A stretch of 64,000 nucleotides of DNA, from positions 7,817,501 through 7,881,500 of the forward strand of contig NZ_JAPEMB010000001.1 of the NCBI RefSeq assembly GCF_026343125.1, written 5' to 3'. A model generated the notes under the pieces. That model was not told the origin of the DNA. It was given only the letters and a program-made list of their open reading frames with translations, and ran no database searches. The number at the start of each line of letters is the position of its first letter. Position 1 is the stretch's first letter. This document shows positions 41,472 through 51,207 of the stretch, piece by piece. The position numbers and the translations under genes are program-made. The stretch is from Streptomyces sp. NBC_00094 (GTDB lineage: Bacteria > Actinomycetota > Actinomycetes > Streptomycetales > Streptomycetaceae).

Positions 41472-42247
41472 GACGCCTGCTCACCCGCTTCGTCCTCCGA
41501 CTGCGCCGCGAGGACGGCATCGCTCACCGCGTGGGAGTCGCCACCAGGAATGACGGCGTGCACTCGCCCGGACCCCAGCACCACGGCCTGGTCAGCACGT
41601 GCGGCCGCATGAGGATCGTGTGTGACCATGAGGACCGTGGTTCCCTGCGCGGGAAGTGCCTGCAGCCAATCGAGCACGACGTGACCCGACTTGAGGTCGA
41701 GCGCGCCGGTCGGCTCGTCGGCGAAGACGATCCGCGGCTGATTCGCGACGACCCGGGCCACCGCGACGCGCTGGCGTTCCCCTCCGGAGAGCCGGTCGGG
41801 GCGCCGCCGCGCGTGCTGGGCGATACCGAGCCTCGACATGGCGTCGCCGACCCTCGACCTGGGTACCCGATGGCCGGCGAGTCGCGCCGGCAGGGCGATG
41901 TTGTCCTCGACCGTCAGCGAGCTGACGAGGTTGTACTCCTGGAAGATGAATCCGACGTTCTCACTGCGGAATGCGGCCTGCTTGCGAGGGGGGAGCGACA
42001 GGACATCCGTTCCCAGGACCTCGATGGAACCCGCGGTCGCTTGCTCCAGACCAGCCATGCAGAGCAGGAGCGTCGACTTGCCCGACCCGGAGGGGCCGAC
42101 GATGGCGGTCAGCCGGCCTTCGGGAATGTCCAGGTCGATATCGTGCAGGACGCGCGTCGTCTCGCGTCGGCGGCCCGGGGCGGGGAAGTCCATATGTAGG
42201 CCGCGCAAACGGATGCACGGCACGGAAGCGGCAGCTGAGATAGGCAT
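41468..42247 (-). CDS. MacB/LolD-type ABC transporter ATP-binding protein
   Basis: 259 residues: Walker A VGPSGSGKSTLL, Q-loop IFQEYNLVSSLTVEDNIALP (typical of the MacB/LolD group), signature LSGGERQRVAVARVV, Walker B IVFADEPTGALD and switch His VTHDPHAAARAD. The ATG at 42247 is chosen; the frame to 42535 crosses the divergent promoter. Divergent from the sensor kinase, with a perfect 22-bp palindrome between. Overlaps the permease by 4 bp. Confidence 0.9.
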   Translation of the reverse strand: MPISAAASVPCIRLRGLHMDFPAPGRRRETTRVLHDIDLDIPEGRLTAIVGPSGSGKSTLLLCMAGLEQATAGSIEVLGTDVLSLPPRKQAAFRSENVGFIFQEYNLVSSLTVEDNIALPARLAGHRVPRSRVGDAMSRLGIAQHARRRPDRLSGGERQRVAVARVVANQPRIVFADEPTGALDLKSGHVVLDWLQALPAQGTTVLMVTHDPHAAARADQAVVLGSGRVHAVIPGGDSHAVSDAVLAAQSEDEAGEQAS

Positions 42248-42300
42248 GCATCGAGCTAAGCAGGGCGCGGCGGGAGCCACACGGGTGTCTGCACTGCTTG

Positions 42301-42322
42301 AAGGTAGACCTAGGTCTACCTT
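42301..42322. promoter_or_regulatory. Perfect 22-bp palindrome between ABC operon and two-component system
   Basis: AAGGTAGACCTAGGTCTACC plus TT is fully self-complementary. It lies 53 bp upstream of the ATPase start (minus) and 24-34 bp upstream of the kinase start (plus). Best candidate for the operator of the adjacent NarL-type regulator or another repressor, controlling both directions. It is AT-richer than its surroundings. Confidence 0.7.
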
Positions 42323-42355
42323 TTGCGCGATCCGCAGTATGCGACAATGGCGGGC

Positions 42356-43534
42356 ATGGCGCAGATTCGTATTGCCCGGAGGGTGCTGACGGAATGCATC
42401 GCGGCAATGGCTTTTCCGATTCTGCTGCTTTCCATTCTCGTCGCGCCGGTCTCGGCCCCGGTGGTGGCGGAGACGGACCGTTCGAGAGCCCGGTGGTGCG
42501 GCGTCGAGACGATGCCCCTGAAACCCTCGGACCACAGCTGGGCAAAGTGGGTGGTACTCCGGCTGCGTTCACGGTCGATGTGGCGCACCGACCTCCCGGT
42601 TTTCGTGACCGCCGTACTCCTGTCCGCACTGTCACTGCTGGTGGCCTTCTTCGGATTCATCGGCGCTGCCGCGTTGGTGTTCTCCCCCGTCTTCTGGCTC
42701 TTCGGTATCGCTGCGCAGGTCGGTCCATTCACCCCTGAATCCGTTGGGGAAACGCTCCTGGCGATGCCCGCAGGCATCGTTCTCGGCGTGGTCACCACTA
42801 CCGTACTGACCGGCACATCATTTCTTCGCGACTTTCTCCTGCGCGCCTTCTCCAGAAACCGGGACCCGGATCTGCTCGCGAAACTGGAGGAGCTCCGGAC
42901 CAGTCGGGCTTCGCTGACAGCGGCCTTCGAATTCGAGCGACAACGCATCGAACGCGATCTGCACGACGGCGCCCAACAGGAACTCGTCGCCGTCGTCATG
43001 CGTCTCGGGATGCTGGAAGCCACGGCCACGGCCACGGCCGCAGCCGCCGACCAGGAACGAATCGTGCGGCTGGCACGGCAGGCCCAGGCTCACGCGGAGC
43101 GCGCACTCGAACGGCTGAGGGACACGGTGCGCGACATCCATCCCCGTGAACTGAGCGACCTCGGTCTCATCGCCGCCGTCCGAGAGCTGGCCGCACGATC
43201 ACCTTTGCGGGTCGAACTGACCAGCACCGGCGATGACGCCCAGCTTTCGTCACCGACTGCGACCGCCGTATACTTCACGGTGTCCGAAGCCCTGACGAAC
43301 ATCTCGAAACACGCAGGTGTGGGAAACGCTCGGATCGACCTACGATGCGCCACGACAGACGTACACGTGCGTGTGCACGACGATGGTGTCGGCGGTGCGA
43401 GAATCGACACGGGCTCCGGGCTCGCCGGACTGCGCGAGCGAATGCGAAGCGTCGGCGGGAATCTCGAAATTCTCAGCCCACCGGGTGGCGGGACGCTGGT
43501 TGTAGCGTCCGCTCCCAGCCAACCCCCATGGTGA
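42356..43534 (+). CDS. Two-component sensor histidine kinase (HisKA_3)
   Basis: 392 residues. TM helices at about 12-37, 82-118 and 133-155 (short extracytoplasmic parts), then the HisKA_3 dimerisation helix FERQRIERDLHDGAQQELVA with His203 as phosphoacceptor, and an HATPase with VSEALTNISKHAGV, DDGVGGARIDTGSGLAGLRERM and GGGTLVVA. NarX/DesK-type kinase, partner of the regulator 36 bp downstream. ATG choices 42347 and 42356 both lack a ribosome-binding site; the transcript may be nearly leaderless. Confidence 0.9.
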   Translation: MAQIRIARRVLTECIAAMAFPILLLSILVAPVSAPVVAETDRSRARWCGVETMPLKPSDHSWAKWVVLRLRSRSMWRTDLPVFVTAVLLSALSLLVAFFGFIGAAALVFSPVFWLFGIAAQVGPFTPESVGETLLAMPAGIVLGVVTTTVLTGTSFLRDFLLRAFSRNRDPDLLAKLEELRTSRASLTAAFEFERQRIERDLHDGAQQELVAVVMRLGMLEATATATAAAADQERIVRLARQAQAHAERALERLRDTVRDIHPRELSDLGLIAAVRELAARSPLRVELTSTGDDAQLSSPTATAVYFTVSEALTNISKHAGVGNARIDLRCATTDVHVRVHDDGVGGARIDTGSGLAGLRERMRSVGGNLEILSPPGGGTLVVASAPSQPPW

Positions 43535-43570
43535 TAAATTGAAGCAGGACGTTCCCCGGGGAGGGGGGTC

Positions 43571-44236
43571 ATGAGAATTGTTCTGGCAGATGACAGCGTG
43601 CTGATAAGGGCCGGCATCCGGGAAATCTTGACCTCCCACGCTCATGATGTCATCCGCGAATGCGAGGACGCCGACGAACTGGTTGCCGTAGTCGACGAGC
43701 TGGTGCATGCCGGAGCCGCCCCGAACATGGTGATCACGGATGTCCGCATGCCCCCCAAAAACACCGACGACGGACTGCGTGCCGCGATCGATCTGCGCTC
43801 CCGTCACCGGGACCTGCCGGTGTTGGTTCTCTCCGCCTACGTCACGGGCCCCTATGTGAGGGAGCTTCTGAACGGCCCGGGTGCCGACGGAGCCGTCGGA
43901 TACCTGCTCAAGGAGAAAGTGGGCAGAGTCGCCGACTTCCTGCGAGCTGTCGAGACGGTCTCCGCAGGTGGCGTCGTGATCGACCCCGAGGTTGTTCGCC
44001 ACGTCACCCGCGCGGACTCGCCACAGGGGCCGCTTGCCCGGCTCACCGCTCGGGAAAGGGAAGTGCTCGCCCACATGGCCGAAGGGCACTCCAACGCAGA
44101 AATCGCGGCGGAGCTGTTTCTTTCCGGCGCTGCCGTGAGTAAGCATGTGGCGAACGTTTTCGTGAAGCTCGGCATGCCTCCCGACGAGGACAATCGGCGC
44201 GTCAAGGCCATTCTGGCCTGGTTCGAATACAATTGA
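43571..44236 (+). CDS. NarL/LuxR-family response regulator
   Basis: 221 residues. Receiver domain MRIVLADDSVLIRAGIREIL with Asp57 in MVITDVRMPP, the Thr/Ser-Lys positions in VLVLSAY and GYLLKEKV, then a LuxR helix-turn-helix LTAREREVLAHMAEGHSNAEIAAELFLS...KHVANVFVKLGM. GGGGAGGGGG precedes the ATG. Pairs with the upstream kinase. The divergent ABC operon and DUF4097 gene are the likely targets, through the 22-bp palindrome (inference). Confidence 0.9.
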   Translation: MRIVLADDSVLIRAGIREILTSHAHDVIRECEDADELVAVVDELVHAGAAPNMVITDVRMPPKNTDDGLRAAIDLRSRHRDLPVLVLSAYVTGPYVRELLNGPGADGAVGYLLKEKVGRVADFLRAVETVSAGGVVIDPEVVRHVTRADSPQGPLARLTAREREVLAHMAEGHSNAEIAAELFLSGAAVSKHVANVFVKLGMPPDEDNRRVKAILAWFEYN

Positions 44237-44237
44237 G

Positions 44238-44455
44238 GATTGGCCCCGGGTACCGTCCAGCAGCGCCCACAGCTCCGTGAGCCTTGCGTCGGTGCCGCAG
44301 GTTTTGGGAGGGCTCTCAACACGTGTCGGCCCCAGAATCCTGTTCCCTACGAGCTCGTAACACGATCTTGTTGAAGCGTCCCGGTCGGCCGTGACCGGAT
44401 CGAGCAGTCCATGGAGGAGTGGGGCCGCGTCAGCCGGGGCGAGGCGTCTGGGGGG
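44238..44455 (-). other. Possible degraded minus-strand coding fragment
   Basis: The minus frame here reads LAPADAAPLLHGLLDPVTAD and DARLTELWALLDGTRG, protein-like but without a start that fits or an identified family. It ends near the response-regulator stop. Could be a remnant left at the island boundary. Confidence 0.25.
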
Positions 44456-44558
44456 TGGTCCGTGACTGGTCCGGAAGAGCTGGTCAGGAGTGGGATACCG
44501 GTGGGATGAACGGGGAGTTTCGGCGCAAACGAGACCCTTTTCTCGGCAAGGCAAACGA

Positions 44559-44600
44559 GAGGCGCCTGACGGGCAAAGGCCCAGGTCAGGCGCCTCTTTT
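44559..44600. terminator. Terminator of aldehyde dehydrogenase (bidirectional)
   Basis: GAGGCGCCTGAC (44559-44570) and GTCAGGCGCCTC (44585-44596) form a 12-bp stem with a 14-nt loop. TTTT follows on the plus strand, and a mixed TCGTTTG tail follows on the minus strand. It ends 11 bp past the dehydrogenase stop. Confidence 0.8.
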
Positions 44601-44607
44601 CGTGCCG

Positions 44608-46131
<1,524 letters not shown>

Positions 46132-46174
46132 CGGCATGGCCTCCCTCGGTGCGCCGGCCGTCCCTGGCCGGCGC

Positions 46175-47593
46175 TCACCGTCGAGTCTGCGGACCCGAAC
46201 GTTGCAATCCCGTTGCATCGCAGGCCAGTTCCGCCTCCAGGGAGTCGAGCCGGGCGCGTACGGGAGGGAGTTGGGACGCCGGGACGGCCGTGCACAGTGC
46301 CCGCCAGATCGCGATGTCCTCCTCGCCCCACGTGCTGTACGCCCAGTCCGCGAGCAGCCCCGGATCGCCCCGCTCCACCAGCGCCGCCCGCAGCCGGTCC
46401 GCCAGCCGCTCCCGCAGCCGTACGACCCCGGGGGCGAGCGAGGCCGGCAGCAGCGGGCCCGCGTACTCGGCGGCCGCCGCCGAGACGGCCCCCGAGGCGA
46501 GCCGCCGGTCGACCGTCGTGAAGTCCGCGTCCACCACGCCCTCCAGCCGGTACGGGCGCGACCGCAGCACGTCGGGGCCGAGCAGCGCGCGGAGCCGGGA
46601 CAGCTCCGCCCGCAGCGTCACCGGGGTGACCGACTCGTCCTCGTACAGCAGTGTCAGGAGCTCGTCGCCGCCCACCCCCTCCGGGCGGTGCGCGAGGACC
46701 ACCAGGATCTCGCTGTGACGGCGGGACAGACGGACCCTCCGCCCGGCCATCGAGACCACCGCCTCGTCGCGACCGAGCGCGGAGAGTCGGAGCCGGCCCG
46801 CCTGCGCGGGCGGCCCGAGCAGCGCCAGCTGGGACTCGGCCGCGCGCGCCACGGCCTGGACGAAGCCGAGGCTGTGCGGGTGCGCGAGCCGCTCCCCGCC
46901 CGTGATGTCGACCGCCCCGAGCACGCGCCCGCTGTACGGGTCGTGCACGGGAGCGGCGGCGCACGTCCACGCCCGCACCGGCCGCCGGAAGTGCTCGGTG
47001 GCCACGACCTGCACCGGCCGGTCGACGGCGATCGCCGTGCCGGGCGCGTTCGTCCCGGCCGCCGACTCCGACCAGCGGGCCCCGGCCACGAAGTTCATCG
47101 CGCGGGCCTGGCGCAGGGTTGTCGGATGGCCCTCCACCCAGAGCATCCGCCCGGCGGCGTCACACACCGCGAGCAGATGCTCCCCGTCCGTCGCGTACGC
47201 CCCCATCAGCTCCCGGATCACCGGCATCGCCGCCGCCAGCGGATGACCGTCCCGGTGCGCGGCCAGCTCGTCCTCGTCCAGCTCGACCCGGGCCTCGCCC
47301 TCCTGGCTCACCCTTGCCCGTACGGAACGGCGCCAGGAGGCGGCGACCAGAGGCCGCATCGGATCCGGGCGGCCGGGATCGCGGTTGGGGTGGGGTTGGG
47401 GGCCGGGCCCGCCGTCGCGGCCGGGGCTATGGCTGTGGTCGCGGTCAGGGCTTGGGCTTGGGCTGGGGTCGCGGTCGCGGTCAGGGGCGGCACCTGCCCT
47501 CGCCCCCTCCGTCGACTCCGCACGGCCCCGACCCACTGTCCCTGCCACCCACGCATCGCTCAACTCGGCCTCCCCGTCGAGGTCGTCCTGCAC
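46175..47593 (-). CDS. GAF-domain transcriptional regulator (AcoR-like)
   Basis: 472 residues. Residues 1-80 are a low-complexity [19 protein letters not shown] linker. Then comes [14 protein letters not shown], a GAF domain ([63 protein letters not shown]) and a C-terminal winged-helix part [20 protein letters not shown] plus [13 protein letters not shown]. No AAA+ sigma-54 domain. The style is that of AcoR-type regulators linked to alcohol/aldehyde dehydrogenases. The ATG at 47593 is uncertain; the real start may lie near 47360. Confidence 0.8.
   Translation of the reverse strand: MQDDLDGEAELSDAWVAGTVGRGRAESTEGARAGAAPDRDRDPSPSPSPDRDHSHSPGRDGGPGPQPHPNRDPGRPDPMRPLVAASWRRSVRARVSQEGEARVELDEDELAAHRDGHPLAAAMPVIRELMGAYATDGEHLLAVCDAAGRMLWVEGHPTTLRQARAMNFVAGARWSESAAGTNAPGTAIAVDRPVQVVATEHFRRPVRAWTCAAAPVHDPYSGRVLGAVDITGGERLAHPHSLGFVQAVARAAESQLALLGPPAQAGRLRLSALGRDEAVVSMAGRRVRLSRRHSEILVVLAHRPEGVGGDELLTLLYEDESVTPVTLRAELSRLRALLGPDVLRSRPYRLEGVVDADFTTVDRRLASGAVSAAAAEYAGPLLPASLAPGVVRLRERLADRLRAALVERGDPGLLADWAYSTWGEEDIAIWRALCTAVPASQLPPVRARLDSLEAELACDATGLQRSGPQTRR
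47387..47476 (+). repeat. G-tract repeats in the regulator linker
   Basis: On the plus (template) strand, GGGGTGGGGTTGGGGGCCGG and GGGCTTGGGCTTGGGCTGGG fit the pattern of four G-tracts with short loops. They code for the Pro/Ser/Asp-rich linker of the regulator. Possible G-quadruplexes or simple-repeat slippage. Confidence 0.45.
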
Positions 47594-47696
47594 GTCGGGC
47601 TCATCGTCGTGCGCACCCGGGCCGCCGACAAGCGCCCCGGCAGCCCGGCATATGCACCCTGTCCGGGACCCGCCCCCGGCCCCTCACGTACAGTGG

Positions 47697-47803
47697 GGCT
47701 CGGGCCGTGACTGGCGCTTGAGGTGGATCACCACCGGGGAGCGGCCCCGGTGGACCGCACCCGATCGGGGCGGCCGTGCCGCTGCCGTGCGCCTGGGCGA
47801 ACC
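47697..47803 (+). ncRNA. ZTP riboswitch (pfl motif) upstream of folD
   Basis: The plus strand reads GGGCCGTGACTGGCGCTTGA, GGTGGATCACCACCGGGGAG, then CG, a GC-rich variable stem, and TGCGCCTGGGCGA. These match the pfl consensus: GUGACUGGCG, the GGUGGA/CCACC stem, GGGGAGCG and the 3' CGCCUGGGC. The motif ends 31 nt before the folD start, the usual place. ZTP/ZMP, a sign of 10-formyl-THF shortage, would raise folD expression. Confidence 0.85.
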
Positions 47804-47833
47804 ATCCGTCAGAGACGACGCCCAGGAGCAGCA

Positions 47834-48688
47834 ATGTCCACCAGCACCGCCACCCTCATGGACGGCACCGCCCTCGCCCGCCGTACGGTCGAGGAGACCG
47901 CCGCCCGCGCCGCCGAGGTCACCCGCCGCACCGGCGTCACGCCGTGCCTCGCGACCGTGCTGGTCGGCGCCGACCCGGCATCCGTGACCTACGTGAAGAT
48001 GAAGCAGAACCGCTGCGCGAAGGCCGGAATCCGCTCCAGGCACGTCGAACTGCCCGCCGCCACGACGACCGAGGAGCTCGTCGCCGCGATCACCGCGCTG
48101 TCGGAGGACCCCGAGGTCCACGGCATCCTGCTCCAGCACCCGGTCGGCCCGCACATCGACGAGCGCGCCGCCTTCGAGGCCATCGCCCCCGAGAAGGACG
48201 TCGACGGCGTCACCATGGCCTCGTTCGCCGCCATGGGCTTCGGGCTGCCCGGCTTCGTCTCCTGCACGCCCGGCGGCATCATGCGCCTCCTCGACGCGTA
48301 CGAGGTCGAGCTGAGCGGCAAGCGGGCCGTCGTCGTCGGCCGCAGCGCGATCCTCGGCAAGCCGGCCGGTCTCCTCCTCCTCGGCCGCGACGCCACCGTC
48401 ACGTACTGCCACTCCCGTACCCAGGAGCTCTCCTCCGTCATCCGCGAGGCCGACATCCTGGTGGCCGCCGTCGGCAAGCCCGCCTTCATCAAGGGCGAGG
48501 ACATCAAGCCGGGCGCCGTCGTCATCGACGCCGGTTACAACCCGGGCAACATCGGCGACGTCGACTTCGCGTCCGCCGCCGAGCGCGCCTCCCTCATCAC
48601 CCCGGTCCCCGGCGGTGTCGGCCCCATGACGATCGCCGTGCTGCTCGCCCAGACGGTCGAGGGCGCTGAGCGCCAGCTGGGTCTGTAG
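47834..48688 (+). CDS. folD: Methylene-THF dehydrogenase / cyclohydrolase FolD
   Basis: 284 residues. Catalytic segment SVTYVKMKQNRCAKAGI (Tyr...Lys), GILLQHPVGPHIDE, the KDVDGVT signature, and the NADP-binding VVVGRSAILGKPAG, ending TPVPGGVGPMTIAVLLAQT. Makes 10-formyl-THF from methylene-THF for purine and formyl-Met synthesis. GGAG lies 7 nt before the ATG. Controlled by the ZTP riboswitch just upstream. Confidence 0.95.
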   Translation: MSTSTATLMDGTALARRTVEETAARAAEVTRRTGVTPCLATVLVGADPASVTYVKMKQNRCAKAGIRSRHVELPAATTTEELVAAITALSEDPEVHGILLQHPVGPHIDERAAFEAIAPEKDVDGVTMASFAAMGFGLPGFVSCTPGGIMRLLDAYEVELSGKRAVVVGRSAILGKPAGLLLLGRDATVTYCHSRTQELSSVIREADILVAAVGKPAFIKGEDIKPGAVVIDAGYNPGNIGDVDFASAAERASLITPVPGGVGPMTIAVLLAQTVEGAERQLGL

Positions 48689-48715
48689 GAGCGGGGCCGT
48701 AGGGAAAGGGGAGGG

Positions 48716-48741
48716 CATTGTCCGGGCATGCTCGGACAATG
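48716..48741. promoter_or_regulatory. Inverted repeat after folD
   Basis: CATTGTCCG (48716-48724) and CGGACAATG (48733-48741) are perfect 9-bp arms around GGCATGCT, which is nearly palindromic itself. It lies between folD and the next codirectional gene. No U-tract, so an operator is as likely as a terminator. Confidence 0.5.
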
Positions 48742-48833
48742 TGTCATCGGTGATGGTCACGATTCCGTACAGGCCTTGGCCAACGGTCCCGGATCACTCG
48801 CCACACGGCCGTCGACAGGGAACCCTGGTCCCT

Positions 48834-49805
48834 GTGCCGCACCAACCGACCGTCAGCCCGCCGCCGGACTCCGGGCCTGGCGCGTCCGGCCCGGACGATG
48901 CCCCGTTCTCGTCAGGCCCGACGAACGCCTCCGTGTTCGTGTCCGCGCCCCACTCCGCCGAGCGGGCCGCCGGCGTGGCGTGGCCGCGTGTCGTGCGCCT
49001 CGGGGCGCCCCGGCCCGGGCCTGCCGCGCGCCGCGCGCGGTGGTTCGGCGTCCCGCTCGTCCCGCTGCTCCTCGCCGCCCTGGTCGTGGGCGGCTTCACG
49101 GCCGTCGGCGGCTGGGGCGACCACGAAGGAGCCGCCTACGGGGAGCCGGGGGGCGGCCCGGAGGCCGTACCGGCCCCGGCCGTCACCGAGCAGGACGCCG
49201 CGGGGACGCGTACCCCGAAGGCCGACGCGCCGCCGACCGGCGCGCCGGTGACGGGCACTCCCGCGGGCGACACGCCGACGAATACGCCGACGAGCACGCC
49301 CGAGGGCGGCGCGACGGCCGCGGCGACGGAGAAGGGCTCCGACCCGCAGCAGGGGGAGAGCGCCTCGCCGGACTCCTCCCGTACCCCGAGCACCGCCCCT
49401 GCCACGACCAGGCCGGCGGCCTCCACGGCACCGACGGGCACGCGGCCGCCCGCCCGGCCCGTCTCCTTCGAGGCGCTGCGCGTCGGCGACTGCTTCGACA
49501 TCGACCGCGACACGCCGGGCACCGCCCTCCGCCGCTCCTGCAACACGCCGCACGACGCCGAGCTCGTCGCCCGGCCACGCCTGACCGGTTCCTACGCCGA
49601 CGACCAGCGGGTGCGCGAGGCGGCGACGGAACTCTGCCGCGTGCCGCTGCGCGACAAGGCCGCCCTGCAGCCGCTCGGCACGCGGTGGACGACCTTCGTC
49701 CAGTACCCCTACCGCACCAGCTACCTGCTGGGCTCGGACACCGCCGCCTGCAGCCTGGCCGCCCGTTCCGCGAGCGGCGACAAGCTCACCGCCCGCCTCC
49801 GGTAG
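48834..49805 (+). CDS. Septum-formation-like membrane protein
   Basis: 323 residues from a GTG at 48834 (AGGGAA upstream; a GTG at 48741 is an alternative). A Pro-rich cytoplasmic N-terminus, one TM helix (LVPLLLAALVVGGFTAVGG), a long extracellular Pro/Thr/Ala-rich linker (TPTNTPTSTPEGG), then a C-terminal domain like the Septum_form domain: FEALRVGDCFDIDRD, RSCNTPHDAELVAR, and four Cys likely in two disulfides. Found widely in actinomycetes; molecular role unknown. The 3' end overlaps the SWIM gene by 20 bp, tail to tail. Confidence 0.75.
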   Translation: MPHQPTVSPPPDSGPGASGPDDAPFSSGPTNASVFVSAPHSAERAAGVAWPRVVRLGAPRPGPAARRARWFGVPLVPLLLAALVVGGFTAVGGWGDHEGAAYGEPGGGPEAVPAPAVTEQDAAGTRTPKADAPPTGAPVTGTPAGDTPTNTPTSTPEGGATAAATEKGSDPQQGESASPDSSRTPSTAPATTRPAASTAPTGTRPPARPVSFEALRVGDCFDIDRDTPGTALRRSCNTPHDAELVARPRLTGSYADDQRVREAATELCRVPLRDKAALQPLGTRWTTFVQYPYRTSYLLGSDTAACSLAARSASGDKLTARLR

Positions 49806-51207
49806 CGCCCCCGGCCCGGGTGGTCCCGAAGCTCCCGCCGGCCCCGCCGGCCGGCGCGGTGTCGGTCGCCAGCGCCGCCGCCAGGGCAGACGCCGGGTCG
49901 CGGTCCGCCGGGCCCGCGGGGGACCAGCGGGCGCCGGCCTTGCGGTACGGCCACCAGCGGCCGTCCGTCCCGAGGCGCAGCTGCGCCTCGGCGCCCACCA
50001 CGGTCCAGCGCGCACCGGCCGTCCGTCGCAGCACGGGCCGCTCGTCGTCCTCCCAGGCCTCCGCGAGCCGCGCCGCCGCGCGGGCGAGGGTCTCGGCGTC
50101 CGGCGTCCACTCCTCCTCCAGTACGGCGAGGGCGGCGCTGCCCCCGAACCGCCACGCGCGCGTGGCCACGTCCAGCTCCGCCCGCGTCCTGCCCGAACCG
50201 ACGGCGAGCCGCGCCGCGATCCAGGACTCGGGGGAGCCCGCCGCGAGCCGCGCCGCGTCCTGAGCGACCGTCAGCGACGGCTCCACGGACTCCGGCCCGC
50301 CGAAGCCACCGGCCGACGACACGCCCCGGTCGGGAACGGCCGGTGCGCCGCCTGCCCCGAGGACCGCGACCAGCATCCGGTGGGCGCGTGCCGCCGCGTC
50401 CCTCGCGAGGTACTCCAGCGCCGTCGGGTCGACCCCGGGCTCCGGCTCCGTCTCCGTGTCCAGGGACGGCGGTTCGCCCGGCGCGGACGGGGCCGGCGCG
50501 GGAGCGGGGAGGGGCGGCAGGATGTCGCGCGCGGCGTACGCCTCCGCCGCCGACACGCCCGGCAGACCGCCCGGACCCTCCGGCCCGGCCTCCGCCCGTC
50601 CGCCGGGTGCCGAAGGCACCGCGGCCCGCCGCGCGCTGCGCTCCTGGAGCTGGTCGAGGAGGGTCCGTTCGCCGCGCCCCCGCATCAGCAACAGCACGAA
50701 GGGGTCCTCGTCGAGCAGCCGTGCCACCTGGTAGCAGAGCGCCGAGGTGTGCGGACAGTGGTCCCACGCCTCGCACCCGCACTCCGGATCGAGATCGCCG
50801 ATCCCGGGCAGCAGATCGAGACCGGCCACCGCCGCGTCCTCCACCAGGTGCGGCGGCATCTCGCGTTCGAGGAGCGCCGCGATGTGCCCCGCGCTGTCCA
50901 CGGCCAGGTCGAGCAGCCGCTCCCACTCCTCCTCCGAGAACTCCCGCACCAGCACGTCGCTGCGGTGCGCCGTACCGTCGCGGTCCTTGACGATCGCGGT
51001 GATCCGGCCTGGCCGCACCGACACGGCACCCACCGCGCCCGCGCGCGCGTGCCGCCGCCCGGCCTTGAGCTGCTGGCCGTCGAGCGCCGTGTCCTCCAGC
51101 GCCTTGAGCCACGCCCGGCCCCACCAGGTCCTGGTGAACGCCGCGCCCTTCGCGGGCGGCAGCGCCTCGAAGGTCCGCTCGTCGCCCCCGTGTCCGTACC
51201 CGCTCAT
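49786..51207 (-). CDS. SWIM zinc-finger protein
   Basis: 473 residues. N-terminal FEALPPAKGAAFTRTWWGRAWLKALED is typical of the partner of actinomycete SNF2 helicases. The SWIM motif is PECGCEAWDHCPHTSALCYQ (Cys-x-Cys-n-Cys-x-His). The middle and C-terminus are Ala/Pro-rich with helices such as RFGGSAALAVLEEEW. The ATG at 51207 (GAGGGG upstream) overlaps the helicase stop by 4 bp. Probably binds nucleic acid or protein with the helicase. Confidence 0.85.
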   Translation of the reverse strand: MSGYGHGGDERTFEALPPAKGAAFTRTWWGRAWLKALEDTALDGQQLKAGRRHARAGAVGAVSVRPGRITAIVKDRDGTAHRSDVLVREFSEEEWERLLDLAVDSAGHIAALLEREMPPHLVEDAAVAGLDLLPGIGDLDPECGCEAWDHCPHTSALCYQVARLLDEDPFVLLLMRGRGERTLLDQLQERSARRAAVPSAPGGRAEAGPEGPGGLPGVSAAEAYAARDILPPLPAPAPAPSAPGEPPSLDTETEPEPGVDPTALEYLARDAAARAHRMLVAVLGAGGAPAVPDRGVSSAGGFGGPESVEPSLTVAQDAARLAAGSPESWIAARLAVGSGRTRAELDVATRAWRFGGSAALAVLEEEWTPDAETLARAAARLAEAWEDDERPVLRRTAGARWTVVGAEAQLRLGTDGRWWPYRKAGARWSPAGPADRDPASALAAALATDTAPAGGAGGSFGTTRAGGATGGGR

